Counted from the first letter of the stretch, positions 11,597 through 24,881 are shown. The stretch is 64,000 nt of DNA from Terfezia claveryi (GCA_015179025.1 WHUX01000035.1:186001-250000); one strand, 5' to 3'. Notes: generated by a model from the letters alone, not told the origin. Numbers and translations: made by a program.

Positions 11597-12110
11597 ATGT
11601 TTGACATTGTGTCTCGCGCTCAGGCGGCGATCTTGCGATCTATGGGAGAGATTCTGGCCATTATTCAGCAGCAAACTGGAATAACTCCAATGAAGCACAG
11701 CGAAGGGGGTGGGATCCTGGCACCTTATTAAAAATAGAGCACGTCCAGAATAGGGATCGCTGTGGGAGGAAAAAAAGGGTCACTCCCGCAGTGGAGTAGG
11801 CTATTGTGGATGCAGTCACCAAGGATCGGTATGGTCAGGAGAAAACACTTGTCCAGCTTGGCTTGCAGTCCTTAGAGCGTATTCCGAATTCTCCGTAAAA
11901 GAAATTCCACAGAACAAAGCCAACAAGAAAACCTGGCCTCGCCAAGGATATGAAGTGGCCAGGTCTTTGCTAAACAACATCAACATTGGACGCCTGAAGA
12001 TTGGAAGTCTGTGATATGGACTGATGAGACTTCTGTCACGTTAGGCCACACAAGCGAGGTAGTTATCGAGTCCGGCGACGTCCTATGAGCGGTGTATTAA
12101 ATCCTGCATC
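11597..12110 (+). pseudogene. Second Tc1/mariner-like transposase remnant
   Basis: From an ATG near 11600 the plus strand gives a degenerate helix-turn-helix region with stops and frame changes. HWTPEDWKSVIWTDETSV follows near 11976-12030, the block carrying the first catalytic Asp of Tc1-family DDE transposases. The second and third acidic residues are not visible downstream, so the element is truncated as well as frameshifted. It has the opposite orientation to, and a different sequence from, the copy at 6.9-8.2 kb. Confidence 0.65.
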
Positions 12111-14303
12111 AGAGAGAATACCGCCCTTCCCAACTCCAGAATCCACCCGAACACCATGGTCGCTCGTTCAATGCGCTACTTTCGGAGTTGCCAGCCAAGT
12201 ATGCTGCATATCTTATTGTTGGCATTCAAGAAGTTGTCGATCTGGACAACACTGATGAATTGAGGCATATGCCGGAGACTGACCAAATCGTCAATGTTGA
12301 TTGATCGATATTGTGATCTCAGCTGGTCCTAAAGGCCGAAAAAAAGAAGGCCTCCAAAGATGGTGTTCAGAAGCGTGGGAGGAACCAGAGACTGGGACAT
12401 ACAAGGTGCGCTTCATGCCGCTGTCAACACCCGGTCTGAGTTGGAAGGGGGTGAGGTGGGACACGTTTGTGAGGGGCGAGGGCATTAGTTACACGGTAGA
12501 TACCTAGTCTAATTGTAGATAGCCAACTTGAATCCGAACTGATGTGCATATGTAGAGGTAAAAGAAGAAGGGGAAAGGTCTGACCTCCGTAGTCCCATGA
12601 ATGCCTCCTCGACATCATGATATTGTCATGTTGCTCGAAATGGCACTAGTCAGAAACTCAATTTGTTATACCATTCACCGTTACACTTGCAAGGAAATCC
12701 AAGCCCCATTGCATAGGTGGAATATGTTGTATCTGAGAATGACAGCCCCTCTACAATGTTACAGTAGGGTCATAAGGGTCCGACGAAGGCTGCTAAACTG
12801 CCTCATTTTGAGGAAATTTCAAAATTCAGTTAACACAAGGAAATACCCTGCTATACACAAGCCTATTAAAACCTGCATATGTGCTGTGCTCCGAGTATTG
12901 GGTTGGATGGTGTTGCAATTGAAGGAGGGAGATATGATGATAGTTTCTGATATTTTATGTATAAATCGGACACTTATGACGTGCATTGTACATGTGATTT
13001 GTACAGGTTGAAATACCCTAAGGTTGTTCAAGATCGATATTTGAGAGCCATTGGGGCTATAATGTCGCAATACCAACAGAGTCACAGTTCGATTACACTC
13101 ATTCAAGCGTCCTACCTCATGCATCCCACTGAGACCATGCATCTTGATATATGTATCCTGGCAGCTCCCCTCAATTATTTTACTTTCTTATTCCTTTGAA
13201 CCATTCAATCATTCTTTTCTATTCAACTTGTAGCTATTTTCGTCTTAATATCATTTACCGTTGTGATAAATTATGTATGTCAAAGTTTGATCAGTAGAGA
13301 TGTGTACAAGATGGAAACCTCTAAGATCGTAACGTGGATAGTACAGTTGGATGAATCTTGACGGTATACGGGCAGGAGGAGGCGCACGACCCGTCGATCT
13401 GTGCTAAGTTTGGCCCTGTCTAAATTCTGATCTCGTGCCCCATTAGTCCTGGCTTGTGCCCGATCAGGATATCAGTACTAGAGTACCTGATTGATGGCTT
13501 TGGCGGCTATCAGTTCGCTTAACGAAGCTTGTTCTAAGTTCCGCTAACGCACGCACTCATGGCGTAATAAAAGGTTGCTTTAGGTAGTATAGGTAAAGAT
13601 ACCCTGTCGGGCCTTGGCAACGGTCAGAATCCGTTTTGGGAACGGAACCGCCTGCCTATATATTATTATCCTCCGTACAAGTGTTGCGCTATTGTTGTGG
13701 TTGCCAGAAGGTTGCTCATAACTCGATATGATATATATGTATATATATATATACAACCCCCAGATTAACTCGAATCCAAGATGCGAAAGTGGAAATTATA
13801 CTGAAGCTGACCTCCGATTTCCGTTAATCATCAAGTAAGTAGGTAATCTGCTTTGCTCATCTGGCCTCCAAAATCTAGTGCTGACGCTGTCCCGAGTTTA
13901 AATTGATGGATTTCCAAAAGTCTTTGGCTGCCACATCAGGTGGACGGAGCTTAAATGTTTGTAACTCTAACTTTGGGTTTATCGTGGTCAGTGACCCACT
14001 GAACCAAAGGTACCACGTAATATAAAGGTAGGTGCCGAAGGGGCGGGGAACCCCAATTAGTGACCTGTGACGTGCATCTGGGGAAAGAGAGTTTTCTTCA
14101 TTATTGCTCACCTATGATACTACGTGGGTCCCTGTGAGAACAGGACAGCACGTTATAAATAATGTTGACTTCCTGGTAAAACCCTTGATGTCTAGTGCAC
14201 ATTCTCAAGAGCCCCCTTCGATTGCTAACAATCACTAAATGGTCACTTTGTAAAGTGTTGCATTCAAGTATTCCAGCGATTACATCAAACATCTGCTTCA
14301 ACT
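12111..14303. other. Intergenic; no gene recognised
   Basis: A short open stretch at 12168-12303 (ALLSELPAKYAAYLIVGIQE) could be a fragment of a lost gene, but I cannot place it. An AT dinucleotide run lies at about 13728-13753. The last few hundred bases are the 5' flank of the sugar transporter. Confidence 0.4.
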
Positions 14304-16262
14304 ATGGGGAACTTCCCAGAGACATCCCCTCGCCCCTTTAACGATAGAACGAAGCCGCCAGCATTCGGCGGACTGACTGGCAAGAAACTTGGTTTAGCTA
14401 TATCCATCGTGTCTACGACAGGATTTCTGCTTTTTGGATATGACCAGGGTGCGTCTGTTAACTCAAAATTCTGAACGAGGTGCTAATTTAACTGATAGGG
14501 CTCATGTCCGGTATCATTACTGCACCCGAGTTTAATGCTGCAATTCCAGAAACAAAAGATAATTCGACCATTCAAGGTTTCGTAACCGCAATCTACGAGG
14601 TGGGATGTCTGGCGGGGGCTATATTCATCTTGTGTATGGGTGACATGATGGGCCGGAGATATTCAATAATGTTAGGCGCGATCGTGATGATATTGGGCAC
14701 GGTTATCCAAGTCTGCACTTTCTACACGAAAGGGAGTGGGGCTCTGGTAGGTGACGGAGCTAACATATTGTGTTTGCTTGATTTGGCTAATAACTCAAAT
14801 AAATAGACACAATTCGTTCTGGGAAGAATTATTACGGGAGTTGGCAACGGAATGAACACATCTTCAATCCCAACATATCAAGCAGAGTGTTCTAAGACAA
14901 AGAACCGAGGACTGCTGATATGTATCGAGGGTGGAACAATCGCATTTGGCACTTGTAGTTCCCCCGGATGTTTTGATTTCCTGCTCTATCCACTCTGCCA
15001 GATAGCTGACTGCTCCTGCTGTGAAATAGTAATCAGTTACTGGTTGAATTTCGGAGTGTCTTACACAAATTCGGATGTTGTTTGGAGGTTCCCCATCGCC
15101 TTCCAGGTTTTGTTTGCCCTTATTATCATTCTTGGAATGACATTCCTTCCGGAGTCCCCTCGATGGTACAGTCATTTCGGAATCTCTGATCCAGGTTTGA
15201 AAATAAGCCCCAACTGACAATGCAAAACAGGCTTTTATCTAAGGATCGAGATATTGAGGGAACTTATGTCATTGCTGCCCTACAAGCACAATCAATTGAC
15301 GCTGAAGAAACCAACACAGAGAAGCGTATAATTCTTGACTCCATGGCTGCCAGTACCACAGGAAAAACTCGATTCAAAGACCTCCTCACGAATGGAAAGA
15401 CACAACACTTCCGCCGTATGTTGCTAGGTGCATCCTCACAGCTTATGCAACAAGTTGGTGGTTGCAATGCTGTCATCTATTATTTCCCAATCCTTTTCGA
15501 AAAATCTATTGGAGAGTCCCGCCGTATGAGTTTGATCATGGGCGGGGTTAATATGATTGTTTATTCTGCATTTGCAACCGTTTCCTGGTTTATTATTGAA
15601 AAAGCCGGCAGAAGAAAGCTGTTCCTTTGGGGCACTGTGGGTCAGATGGTTAGTATGATTATTACTTTTGCCTGTCTGATCCCCGGAACACCATCCGCTG
15701 CTAAAGGCGCAGCAGCTGGACTTTTTATGTACATTGCTAGCTTTGGAGCCACTTGGTTGCCATTGCCATGGCTGTACCCCGCGGAGATCAATCCTCTCAG
15801 GACAAGAGGAAAGGCCAATGGTTGGTGTCCCCTTCCACTCACTAAGGCCCATCGGAGAAACAATAATTGACTTTCTTCCCTATAGCTGTTTCCACAATCA
15901 CTAATTGGTTATTCAATTTCCTGATCGTCATGATAACTCCCATCATGATAGATCGTATTGGATGGGGTACATACCTCTTCTTCGGTGCTATGAACGCCAG
16001 CTTCCTTCCCATTATCTACTTCTTCTATCCAGAAACTAAGATGCGTTCGCTTGAAGAGATTGATTTCATTTTCGCCAAGGGTTTCACTGAGCGTAAGAGT
16101 TATGTGACGGCAGCTAAGCAGCTACCAATGATGGCCGGCAACGGGGCAGCAATTGAACAGATGATGATCAAGTATGGTTTTGCGGAACCCATGCCACCAG
16201 AGTCGAGTGTGGAGGTGCCATCAGGCGTCGGAACCTCTGGAGTGGAAACGAAGTTCGAATAA
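14304..16262 (+). CDS. MFS sugar transporter, STL1-like subgroup
   Basis: Six exons, join(14304..14448, 14499..14746, 14807..14954, 15030..15165, 15231..15820, 15886..16262), total 1644 nt and 547 aa. Introns are 50-75 bp with GT..AG ends. The product is a 12-helix plasma-membrane symporter of the sugar porter family. Visible signatures: GYDQG in helix 1 (about 45-49), GRRYS after helix 2, PESPRW closing helix 6 (about 221-226), QQVGGCNAVIYYFP in helix 7, an AGRRKLF loop, LYPAEINPLRTRGKA near 410-420, and YPETK near 470 before a 75-aa cytoplasmic tail. The GYDQG..SGIIT..F start and acidic tail resemble STL1-type sugar/glycerol transporters, but substrate cannot be read from sequence. All exon phases join cleanly and no damage is seen. 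Confidence 0.88.
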
Positions 16263-16288
16263 GGTGCACAACGAGAGGTCGTAATCAT

Positions 16289-16356
16289 GCGGAGGATGGT
16301 AATAAGCGGAGGATGGTAATAAGTGGAGGATGGTAATAAGCGGAGGATGGTAATAA
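16289..16356 (+). repeat. Minisatellite, 4 x 17 bp
   Basis: Four head-to-tail copies of GCGGAGGATGGTAATAA (one with T at position 2), starting 27 bp after the transporter stop codon, so in its likely 3' UTR. Confidence 0.95.
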
Positions 16357-17980
16357 CGAGAAATGGTTGGGACTCTTGTGCTCGATTGGGGTGTGCAAAG
16401 GCTCTTGGTTATGTATTAACTTAAGGCACAATTGCATGGGAATTTATAGGTGATTACCCGGAGTTACTATTACATATCTAGTTGTGTTTTCTCGTTTACT
16501 GGTGGGTTATCACACCCTAGGCCTGAGAGGCCTTACATTTCTCAAACTGATGTTCGTTGTGCATGTATTCTTATGCGATTGATTGTTTCATGTATCATTA
16601 ATTATCATTAGTGTCTGTGGGAGTATGGAATAGGGACTTCAAATATACCAGGACTTGGAACCTGGTAAGTTAGCAATCCGTGTGCAGTAGATAAGAGAAT
16701 CGCTTCATGCATTTTTTTTTTTTGGGGGGGGCCTCGGATTAACATGATTTTTGTTTGTTCGATATCCCACACGCACATTGTTTGTACTTGTGAAGGAGAT
16801 TTAATATGAAAATATCAAGTTCAATAAACCCATATATGTATACATGTGAGCTTACCTCTAATTAGCCCATATGAGGATATACTTCAATATTATATCCCAA
16901 TTACTTTATGTAATTATGGAAGTTGGGATTGATATTAACTAATTCAGGAAAGGCCCGAGAAGAATTGCCATATTGGGACTGATTGCCCCGAATCATAAGA
17001 TCGTGCACCCCACCCGAACCAAAATTGCCGAATAGTTGAACCCGCCCCATTGCCGGGATTGCCGAATCATGCAGCCTGAACCACCAATTATAGTAATTAT
17101 AAAATAAAGCTTGGACTCAACCATTTGGTCAGAATAGTGCTTTTTCGGGATATGCTCATATGAGTTCATTCGGGGCATGCTCCAACAAACCCATACATGC
17201 ATGCATATCAACATGCATATGAGCATAACCCGAATGATCCAATATGAACAATGCATGCATATGAGCATACCCCGAATGAGCCAATATGAGCATGCCCTGA
17301 TTGAGCCAATGAGGATGTCCCGAATGAGCGCTATATTAAATCCCGACGCTAAATCCTGGCAATTGGTGGTTCGGGCGCCTGCACGATTCAGCAATCGTGG
17401 AAATTAGTAGTTCGGATTTCGGCAATCTTAGCCCATTAGTGATTTCAGCATTCAGTCCAAATATACCAATATTGCTTGGGGGCGGTATTCCGAATTTCAT
17501 TTATATCAATCCCCCCAGTTACACAATTCTGGTGCAAAATATATATATCTATATAAACTATCTTAAAACTATCGATTTGATACCTGCTTGTGCTGTCAGA
17601 ACGCTTCCCAATCCCACACACAGTTCGAGGGGCACGGTTCAGTGAGGAAAAATACCTTGGACTATAAATCCTTCTTGACATTCCCGAATTACAAGCTTCC
17701 TCATGCTCGCAAACGCGAGGGCTACGACAGAAGGATTTCACTTCTATTAGACATACATGGCCTAAACCCACCCTTATGACAACTGCCGATACTGTAACTC
17801 CACTTCAGAGATTGGTAGTTCATAGGACTGAGAGGTTAGGAGGCAAGTAGTTGGCTATCGCAGCATAGGATACTCAGTTGGCCCGCAATTTTATTTTTTT
17901 AAATTACTCAGTACTCGTGTGGTGCAGTGTGGCCTCTAGTGGTCGATATGGATCTGGTTTATGCTGATGGGTAGGTACGT
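16357..17980. other. Intergenic with degenerate repeats
   Basis: Includes a run of T then G at about 16711-16730 and, at 16980-17450, loosely repeated ATTGCCGAAT / CCCGAAT words. No coding region recognised. Confidence 0.45.
17150..17332 (+). repeat. Degenerate tandem array around GCATATGAGCATA
   Basis: Repeats of the pattern GCATATGAGCATAMCCCGAA followed by TGAGCCAATATGA recur about four times with spacing of roughly 33-50 bp, becoming poorer to the right. Confidence 0.65.
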
Positions 17981-18587
17981 ACATACCGTATTAATTCGCA
18001 AGTAAGACAGTACTACTCGGAGGACAGTACTAGTGCATAAGACAGGGGTAAAACAGCCTAATTTTGGCCGAGATATCCGAATAGTGTATTAGACAGCAAA
18101 TTTTTCTTATGTGACAGTAGTATAGTAATGTCTGTCGACGTTGACTGGGGCATCCGGTTTCTTTCACTCATTACTATCACTTGTTCCAATGTCAATTCCA
18201 CTGGAATTTCGTGCTGGACCCAATGCGGAAACAACAAGCCAATAACCTCGAGCAACCTCTGTTTTGCAACTGCAGAAATCTGGCAACACAGAAGATGAAG
18301 GTTTCGACCTTGAGGTTTAGGATGATGAGAAGGAGGCGGATGGAAGTGATAAGGAGCAGGGAGATTATATTACTGAGGAAGACGCTGTTCAATATGCTAC
18401 GATTACGCTTGGGGAGGAGATTGTGTAACTAGATACCAATTATACCGCTGTCGGTTGTTCCGGAAAAATATAAGACAGTACTCCGTGTTTAAGCCAGTAT
18501 CGTATATAGGACAGTAAATTCAAGGCTCCTCCGACCGCCCGTTTGTAAATAAGACAGCATTCTTACTTGGGAATTAATACGGTATGT
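17981..18587 (+). mobile_element. Deleted pogo/Fot-type element
   Basis: Terminal inverted repeat ACATACCGTATTAATTCG (17981 onward) is matched in reverse complement at the right end (to 18587) over about 27 bp with one mismatch. TA sits inside each arm, as for Tc1/mariner-superfamily target sites. The interior holds only the acidic C-terminal end of a CENP-B/pogo-like transposase frame (EDAVQYATITLGEEIV, about 18380-18427). The rest of the gene is deleted. Confidence 0.6.
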
Positions 18588-19012
18588 TGCATAGGTCTGA
18601 GAATGGAACACAGCGCTATATGAGAAGGATAGGCATTTGATGGATGCGAAATGGATATCATGTGTTACTATTTGTGCTTTGTATTATTATATACCGTCAT
18701 CGATATGAGTGATTATTTGTGAATCGGTCGGTCTCACATTGATTTGTGCGCAACTGGTGAATCGGTCAGAATAGGAACCACGTTTCGAAATCTAATATAT
18801 GAATCTTATTCTACAAGTATTCACATTTTCTTCAATACACAACGAACATGATTTCCGTATAGCAAAGTCTGTAAGAATTCAATATGCGTCATTCATTAAC
18901 ATCCTGCGAAATGAATGACGCTGACACTGAGGCCCCCCCTCCCCGCCGTTATGGTAAGCACCACTCCCAGTAAATGCATCTCATCCTGTAAATTGCATTC
19001 TGCCATCTGAGC

Positions 19013-20327
19013 TTAACAATTGGCCCCTGGAGGGGCCCCCTTGCACTCTGATTCGACTGGCTTTCCACTGGTTGATACAAGTTCGACATTACTAAAGTTG
19101 AAATCGGAGCAGGATGCACAAAGGATATATTTGCTCTTTCCCTTCGATTCAAGAGTGCCCGAGACATGACTCAAAGTCACATGTTTAATGGGAACACCTG
19201 ACGTTGGTTTGCCAGTAGGTGAACCGTTCAAGTAATCTTGCTGAATGACGATTGCATATTTAGTGATGCCCTCTAGCTTGATGTTAGAGTAGGTGATGTT
19301 GGAGACTGAACCGGTTGCGCCATGGATGGTTTTGATGCGCAGCGCTGTACCCGTAATCAGCAAAGCACGTTAATAATTTCTATGCGCGCTTTCTTGGGAC
19401 GAACCTTGAACTGAGTTCACTACTGTTGACGAGGATATCATGACGTTTTGAACCACGTTGTCCTTGCGGTTGCCAACAGACCCGATTGACAGACCATGAC
19501 CCCCCTGGAGAATGTAGTAGTAAGCAGCTGAATGCAGTATTATCTTAGTCGTGTATATGTACATACCGAGCAGTAACCGTTCGTAAACTTGATGTTTTTT
19601 CCGCTGTTGATGGCTATACAGTCGTCCTGATTATACACGGTTGCATTGTTTATTGTAATTCCGGTAGACGTGCCAATATCGAAACCGTCTGTGTTGTGGC
19701 CAAGATCGTCCTCATCTCCAGCTCTGTTGTCAATTGTAACTGAGTCAATGAGCACGTCTTTACAATCGCCGATGCTGAAACAATGCACCGGAGTATTGAG
19801 AATATAGAGCCCCCTTATAACCGCGGTATTCAGGCCATGGGCAAAGAAAAACTTGGGCTGAGGAGGCACGTCAGTGAGTGCTTTGAAGTTTGAATATCCG
19901 AGATCAGCACGGGAGGGTCTATATGAGTTACCTTGGTTTTACCACCGTTGCTACCTTTTCCATCCCACCAGGATGCTCCGCGTCCATCGAGGACATTGCC
20001 AGGTTTTCCCGCCACAGTGATGTTCGTCCCACTAACTGACACCAGAGGACCAAGCCACTGCTTATAGCCAAAGGTCACTTTCCCAGTGAATAGAACGGTA
20101 GTACCGGCTTTCAACTTGGTGAGATCGAGAGTTCTGCCAGCAGGAACTTCTAGATCCCCGATGGTTATCCTGCCACATCTCTCTTTGACCGTAGCGAGGT
20201 CATCGAAGGATGTAACTGTGCACGATGTATTGACAGGTTTTGCACGCCGCCATTGTCTCGCGTGCGCAGTGGAAACTGTTGTGGCAAATTGCAAGAGAGC
20301 GACGAGGATAGCGATGGTGATTTGCAT
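19013..20327 (-). CDS. Secreted endopolygalacturonase, GH28
   Basis: Four exons on the reverse strand, complement(join(19013..19344, 19405..19504, 19567..19857, 19932..20327)), total 1119 nt and 372 aa, the normal length for fungal endo-PGs. Introns are 60, 62 and 74 bp. The N-terminus is a signal peptide (hydrophobic core in residues 3-17, cleavage near 22-24) and a basic pro-like segment follows. All four GH28 active-site blocks are present: NTD (187-189), DD in QDDCIAI (210-211), GHG (231-233) and RIK (265-267). The right-handed beta-helix enzyme hydrolyses alpha-1,4 links in polygalacturonic acid (pectin) outside the cell. Cysteines near both ends fit the conserved disulfides. The gene appears intact and stands alone, with a TATATAA-like box about 25-30 bp upstream of the ATG. 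Confidence 0.93.
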
Positions 20328-21861
20328 GATGAGTGTAAGGAATGTGAAAGCTTATATAAAAAGTGACAATGAGTGTGATAGGAACCGACCAGTGCGGCTC
20401 GCTGCTAAGGAGTGAAGACAAACGGTGAGGAGGCAATGTTGTTCTTAGATGCTTGATGGCCACATCGTCACCTTCTTATAGTCAATGCTCTCCGCAAATA
20501 ACTATTCTGAGTTCCAAAAAAAAACGATTCCACCATGTAGCTCAATAGGTGGGCACTAGCAAACATGGGTAGCCTAGTACTCTCCCTGCAAGGTTCTATA
20601 TTGTCGTAATGCAACATGGGGCCGTCGTATCATCTGTACATGGGGTATTTCACTCCAATTGGGGGAGCATTGCGTTGCTCAGTTGCTAGACAGCTGCATG
20701 AAGCCATCATCGTTGATGGTATTGTACTACAAGCGTTGAAGGTAATCGGATCGGGCACGACATTGGCTACAGTGGAGCAGTATCATGTTATGTTGCGAGT
20801 AGCTGACCAGACAACTAAGGGATGAGAGACCCCCACTGCTAGCCTTGAATAAAGCTTCAGCCCGGCAATCACATAAGGGTTGGCAGTATGCCAGAGCTCT
20901 GTAGGTAAATGTGAACAAATATGTGAACAAATATTCTGGCAATGGCCAACATACCCTCCAATCCAAAGGACATAAGTTGGCAACACAAGTTCTCGGCAAG
21001 TGCCCCTGAAAGCCTCACTGCATTCTAAACAATCAAGGACCCGCATGTATCCATAGGTGACTCGGGTATTGACCCGGGGAGACAAAATATACTCCCTTCC
21101 TAATCCCAGTGAAAGTATCGTACTTACAACCTCATCCTATATTGCCCAGACAACAATGCAAGTATCATAGGCATTACAGAGTCTCCAATGGGCCTACTGG
21201 GCTGCTTATCGTGCGAGCTGTTAATGGGGGCACGCACATGTGGTGAAAAAAAAAAACAGAAGGTGAAAACAATAGGTCGTCAATTTGAGGTTATTGGTTT
21301 CCAGCTCGGCTAGCGCTAGTTTGCCATATATACATTGGAAACTAGTATTAATTCAGCTGAAACAAAGGATTGGAATCAACGAATGTACGCATGTACGTAC
21401 GTGGATATAAATCCATGCCGGGGTGTGGATAATCTTTTCTCTGCAGTTTGATATTTGGTATGTAGTGCGCCTACACATACCTATTTCCGAGCACTAGAAC
21501 TCCTATGGACCCAACGCCCCATACCAGTGATAATGAGAGATATCAGCTTCAGCGTTTACAATATTGATCATCTCACAATAAACATCATCCTTACTTAAAT
21601 TTAATTGCAAAGCAAATGTTGGATTCGGCTTGCAGGGAAACTGCATAAGGGATCACATCAAGCTCGTAAACATCCTAAGCAAACATTTTAAACAATATAT
21701 CATGACCGCTCCTTCCTCTCATATGAGATTGGAGCTCGATATAGAGGTGTGCTGTGATCATTGTCATCGGAGTAGGAGGATTGTGCAAGCACTCGCTGCT
21801 CGTCTCCATCGCATGTTGTTGCAACGTTGATGATTACTAAGTAGCGAGGTGAGATATCTTA
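20328..21861. other. Intergenic, no gene seen
   Basis: 5' flank of the polygalacturonase, then short unrelated frames. An A10 run lies at about 21247-21256. Nothing recognisable. Confidence 0.45.
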
Positions 21862-21922
21862 GCATGCAAGTAGTTAGTCTGGTTGGCAAGTAGTACAGTA
21901 GGTAGTCTGGTGGGCATGCAAG
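21862..21922 (+). repeat. Compound TAGTCTGG micro-insertion
   Basis: GCAAGTAGT occurs at 21866-21874 and 21886-21894, separated by 11 bp (TAGTCTGGTTG). A second TAGTCTGG starts at 21903. GCATGCAAG lies at both outer edges (21862-21870 and 21914-21922). This reads as two small insertions, each between its own duplicated target. Confidence 0.7.
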
Positions 21923-22186
21923 GGTGAAAAACCTCTCTAATTTCACTGTACCAGGTTAGAGTTAGGAGTTGCAGGGATCAGGCGGTTATAATTCAACGTG
22001 CGGGAGATTAGGCTTATCGAAAAAAAGCAATCCATGTCGGTAAACATAGAGGCGGCTCAGCTGAAACAGCGACGCGTGTTTTACATGCAACTAGCCTCCA
22101 ATGGAAGGTGTTGGGCCAACAAGACTATGCTACTACGGTACCTAGGTAGAGTGCTAGCATGTCATTAAGCGGTCGATCGTGGTTCT

Positions 22187-22225
22187 AGAAATGACTAGTC
22201 TGGTTGGCACCAAACTAAGAAATGA
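22187..22225 (+). repeat. TAGTCTGG micro-insertion, 23 bp, 8-bp dire
   Basis: AGAAATGA at 22187-22194 and at 22218-22225 flanks a 23-bp insert starting CTAGTCTGGTTGGCAC and ending CCAAACTA. This copy has both a TAGTCTGG start and a near-complementary end. Confidence 0.75.
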
Positions 22226-24022
22226 ACGTTATATTCTTGTGAACAGCTAATGCTTGCCTGCTTCTAGAAAACGTGGGCGGCAACCCAAGGTCCTCCAATA
22301 CAAATCTTCGGTGATCACTTGATGGACATAAGGTACACTCTCGTCTAAAGTATTGAGGAATATGCATAAATGGTAATAATTATTTTTACCCAGAATTCCA
22401 GAGTATGTGTATTTTCGGCCGGGCCGTGATAGTTAACTGGGTAATTTGGCGAAGGAAAGGGTTTATTTACACCTTAATTAATTCTTACTTTATGTATTTT
22501 TATTTCTCTTTTCATTATGTATTGGAAAAGTTTCAGATCATACCATCGTATCATTATAGGGTCCGTTGAAAGAAAGATGTCCTAGAAGCTGGGTTTTATA
22601 GATCACTTCAATGCTCGACAGATTCCTAATTACCCCGACGCCAGTATCTAACCATCTGGTAGACTCAGTCTGGTCCATGAATGAATGGCTCAAACCATAT
22701 CAAACAGGGTCTCGGTTTTATTATAATTGAACATAATCGATAATATTCTATGATCTTCAAACCGTTGCGAGAGAATGAGGCCACTGGTAGGTTGGACGGC
22801 CTTTGGAGAGGATATAACTAGTTTGAACAGGCTCTGCGCTGCCATATCCCATCCGTCTTTCACGGTAGTTCGATATATTCTATCACCGCTTTGATTGCAA
22901 TTGATGTATTAAAAAAAAATAAAAAAAAAAACTCAGTACTCATATGCGATCCCAGCAACGTGACCATGATGAGCCACCCGGAGCCCCGGGTGGTGGATGC
23001 AGGACACGGCAAGTTAATCTGCTAGGTTATCCTTTCTAGTGGCGTCGCTGTATATGTAACAAGAATTAAGTTCCCTATATCGAGAGTTTCTTATTTTTGG
23101 GGCCAGTTTCTTTTCTTAAATCGAGGTATTCTTGTATCCAGGCTTCTTATATCGAGGTACCACTTCGTGCTACTACTACTATTATTATTATTATTATTAT
23201 TATTTGTAAATCATTTCTCGTATTTATACTCTCTGCATATTCAGGAGGACGCACATAGCCTGGCAGGATTATCCTATCCCGTAGTCATGCCAGCTCTAAA
23301 TACATGATTCCACATCACCTTCTCAGCTGCCTATGAAAATTAGGAATGTAAATAAATGTAAACCACTTTGCACCACCCCGGGTCCTCCTGTATCTCCCCT
23401 TACCGTCTCCCCTTCCCATCTCCTACTTCCCTATATTGTGCCGCAATTTGAGCCCCTTGAGAGCGTTCCCGTTATATCCATTGACTTGCGGTGTATCCCA
23501 GAGGCTTGTCTGATGCTGCCTGTATTTTAATGCTAGGGCTTGTTCATCAATTTGTAAGATAATAGTACAACTAGTGCGATATGAAAGTCCGTTTATGCGA
23601 CGTTACACTCGCCCAACAAGAAGCTTCCGCCGAATCCAGTGAAGCCACGGCACGAGCAACCTAGTCTGGTTGGCACCCAACCCCCCTCGATACGAAATCC
23701 CTCAATATAGCACCGGTGTTTGTGTTGGAAAAATAAGAAACCCTCAGGTTGGGTCTTGAAGTAAGAAAGTTTTGGTAGGGAAATTGCGAACCATAGCAGG
23801 ATTTTGTAACGCAATTGCGATTTACAAGGGGCGTGGCAACCGGGCACGTCAACCGGCTCTATGTGCCGATATCAGCAGTAGGGCTAACCTTACAATCTCG
23901 CTAAAAGTCCTGAGCTGTTGGGTCAGTTTGCGATGAGATATTGCAAGGGCTGACGATTGGCAGGGCACTTTCAGTTGGCCCCCTGAGAGTCGAGGCGGAC
24001 CCGTAGTAACAGTTAAGGTTCC
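22226..24022. other. Intergenic with an ATT microsatellite
   Basis: An (ATT)n run lies at about 23180-23204. A TAGTCTGGTTGGCAC copy at 23662-23676 is flanked only by CAACC on each side. No gene recognised. Confidence 0.45.
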
Positions 24023-24660
24023 TACACTCAAACCTTGCTATATCGGACTGCATAAATCTATTGCAATCTGTCCGGTATAGCTAACATCGGGAATAGCAAA
24101 TAGCGTGGGGGCCGTTCTAGGCCGGGTAAAAGGATAGAACTTGAGTGCTTCCAAAGATTGTTTATCTATACATACTCAACCGTTGACCGCTTATACGGAA
24201 TTGTATCAATATATATTGGATTTCTCAATGCTACCAAACAAGAGGAAGGGGTTTAGTGATCTAGAGCGGCATAGGATTTGTGTGAAAAGACAAGATCCGC
24301 GGATGCAGACATGACTTATGAAGAGTTTGGATAAGACTAACCAGATAGCCTATGGCATGGTCTACTATAAGCGACATATTGAAGGATAAGAACCCTGTAA
24401 ATACTAGTAGTGGGACCGGTTGTAGTGGGACCGGTTGGGAACAAGTATTTTGTTACTCTTTCTATTGCTATAGCGTTTTGTGGCCTTACTATCTGTGATA
24501 GTCCCTGTAGCAATCCCTGTAACCCCATCCGGTACGGTATCCGGTATAGCAAGTAGACGCCACACCTAAATTGCTTAGAACTGGAAAAAATTTTGGCTTG
24601 AGCCAGTAGTCTGGTTGGTAACCAAGGGATCCGCTATAGCGATAGCAAGGTTTGAGTGTA
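24023..24660 (+). mobile_element. Deleted pogo/Fot-type MITE
   Basis: TACACTCAAACCTTGCTAT at the left end is repeated in reverse complement at the right end. The terminal TA pair fits a TA target duplication, so the element proper is 24025-24658. The ends resemble fungal pogo/Fot inverted repeats (ACTTGCTATACCGGAC type). Only an N-terminal transposase fragment remains (MLPNKRKGFSDLERHRIC, about 24229). A TAGTCTGGTTGG word lies inside the right arm region (24607). Confidence 0.7.
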
Positions 24661-24706
24661 CATTCACAGGCCTATAGAATCTTTATTCAACCTTGCCCCT
24701 TGATAT

Positions 24707-24740
24707 TCCAAACATAGTCTGGTTGGCACCTCCAAACATA
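24707..24740 (+). repeat. TAGTCTGG micro-insertion, 10-bp direct repeats
   Basis: TCCAAACATA at 24707-24716 and at 24731-24740 flanks GTCTGGTTGGCACC. Because the target copy ends in TA, the insert can equally be read as TAGTCTGGTTGGCACC. Confidence 0.8.
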
Positions 24741-24812
24741 AGGTGCATTACGTATCATGACATGGTGCTTGAAGGATTTGAGGGTACGTGGAAAATGTTG
24801 ACGGCAGGCATG

Positions 24813-24845
24813 GGATTTATAGTGCCAACCAGACTAGGATTTATA
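24813..24845 (-). repeat. TAGTCTGG micro-insertion, 15 bp, 9-bp direct repeats
   Basis: GGATTTATA at 24813-24821 and at 24837-24845 flanks exactly GTGCCAACCAGACTA, the reverse complement of the family core. This is the cleanest example. Confidence 0.85.
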
Positions 24846-24881
24846 TACATGTATGTTCTCGTAGGGTGCATACCCATATGC

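Noticed and set aside
13728..13755. AT dinucleotide run as a replication origin
   Set aside because: Simple AT repeats are common here and nothing else supports origin function.
16289..16356. 17-bp repeats as a CRISPR-like array
   Set aside because: Units are contiguous with no spacers, and the genome is eukaryotic.
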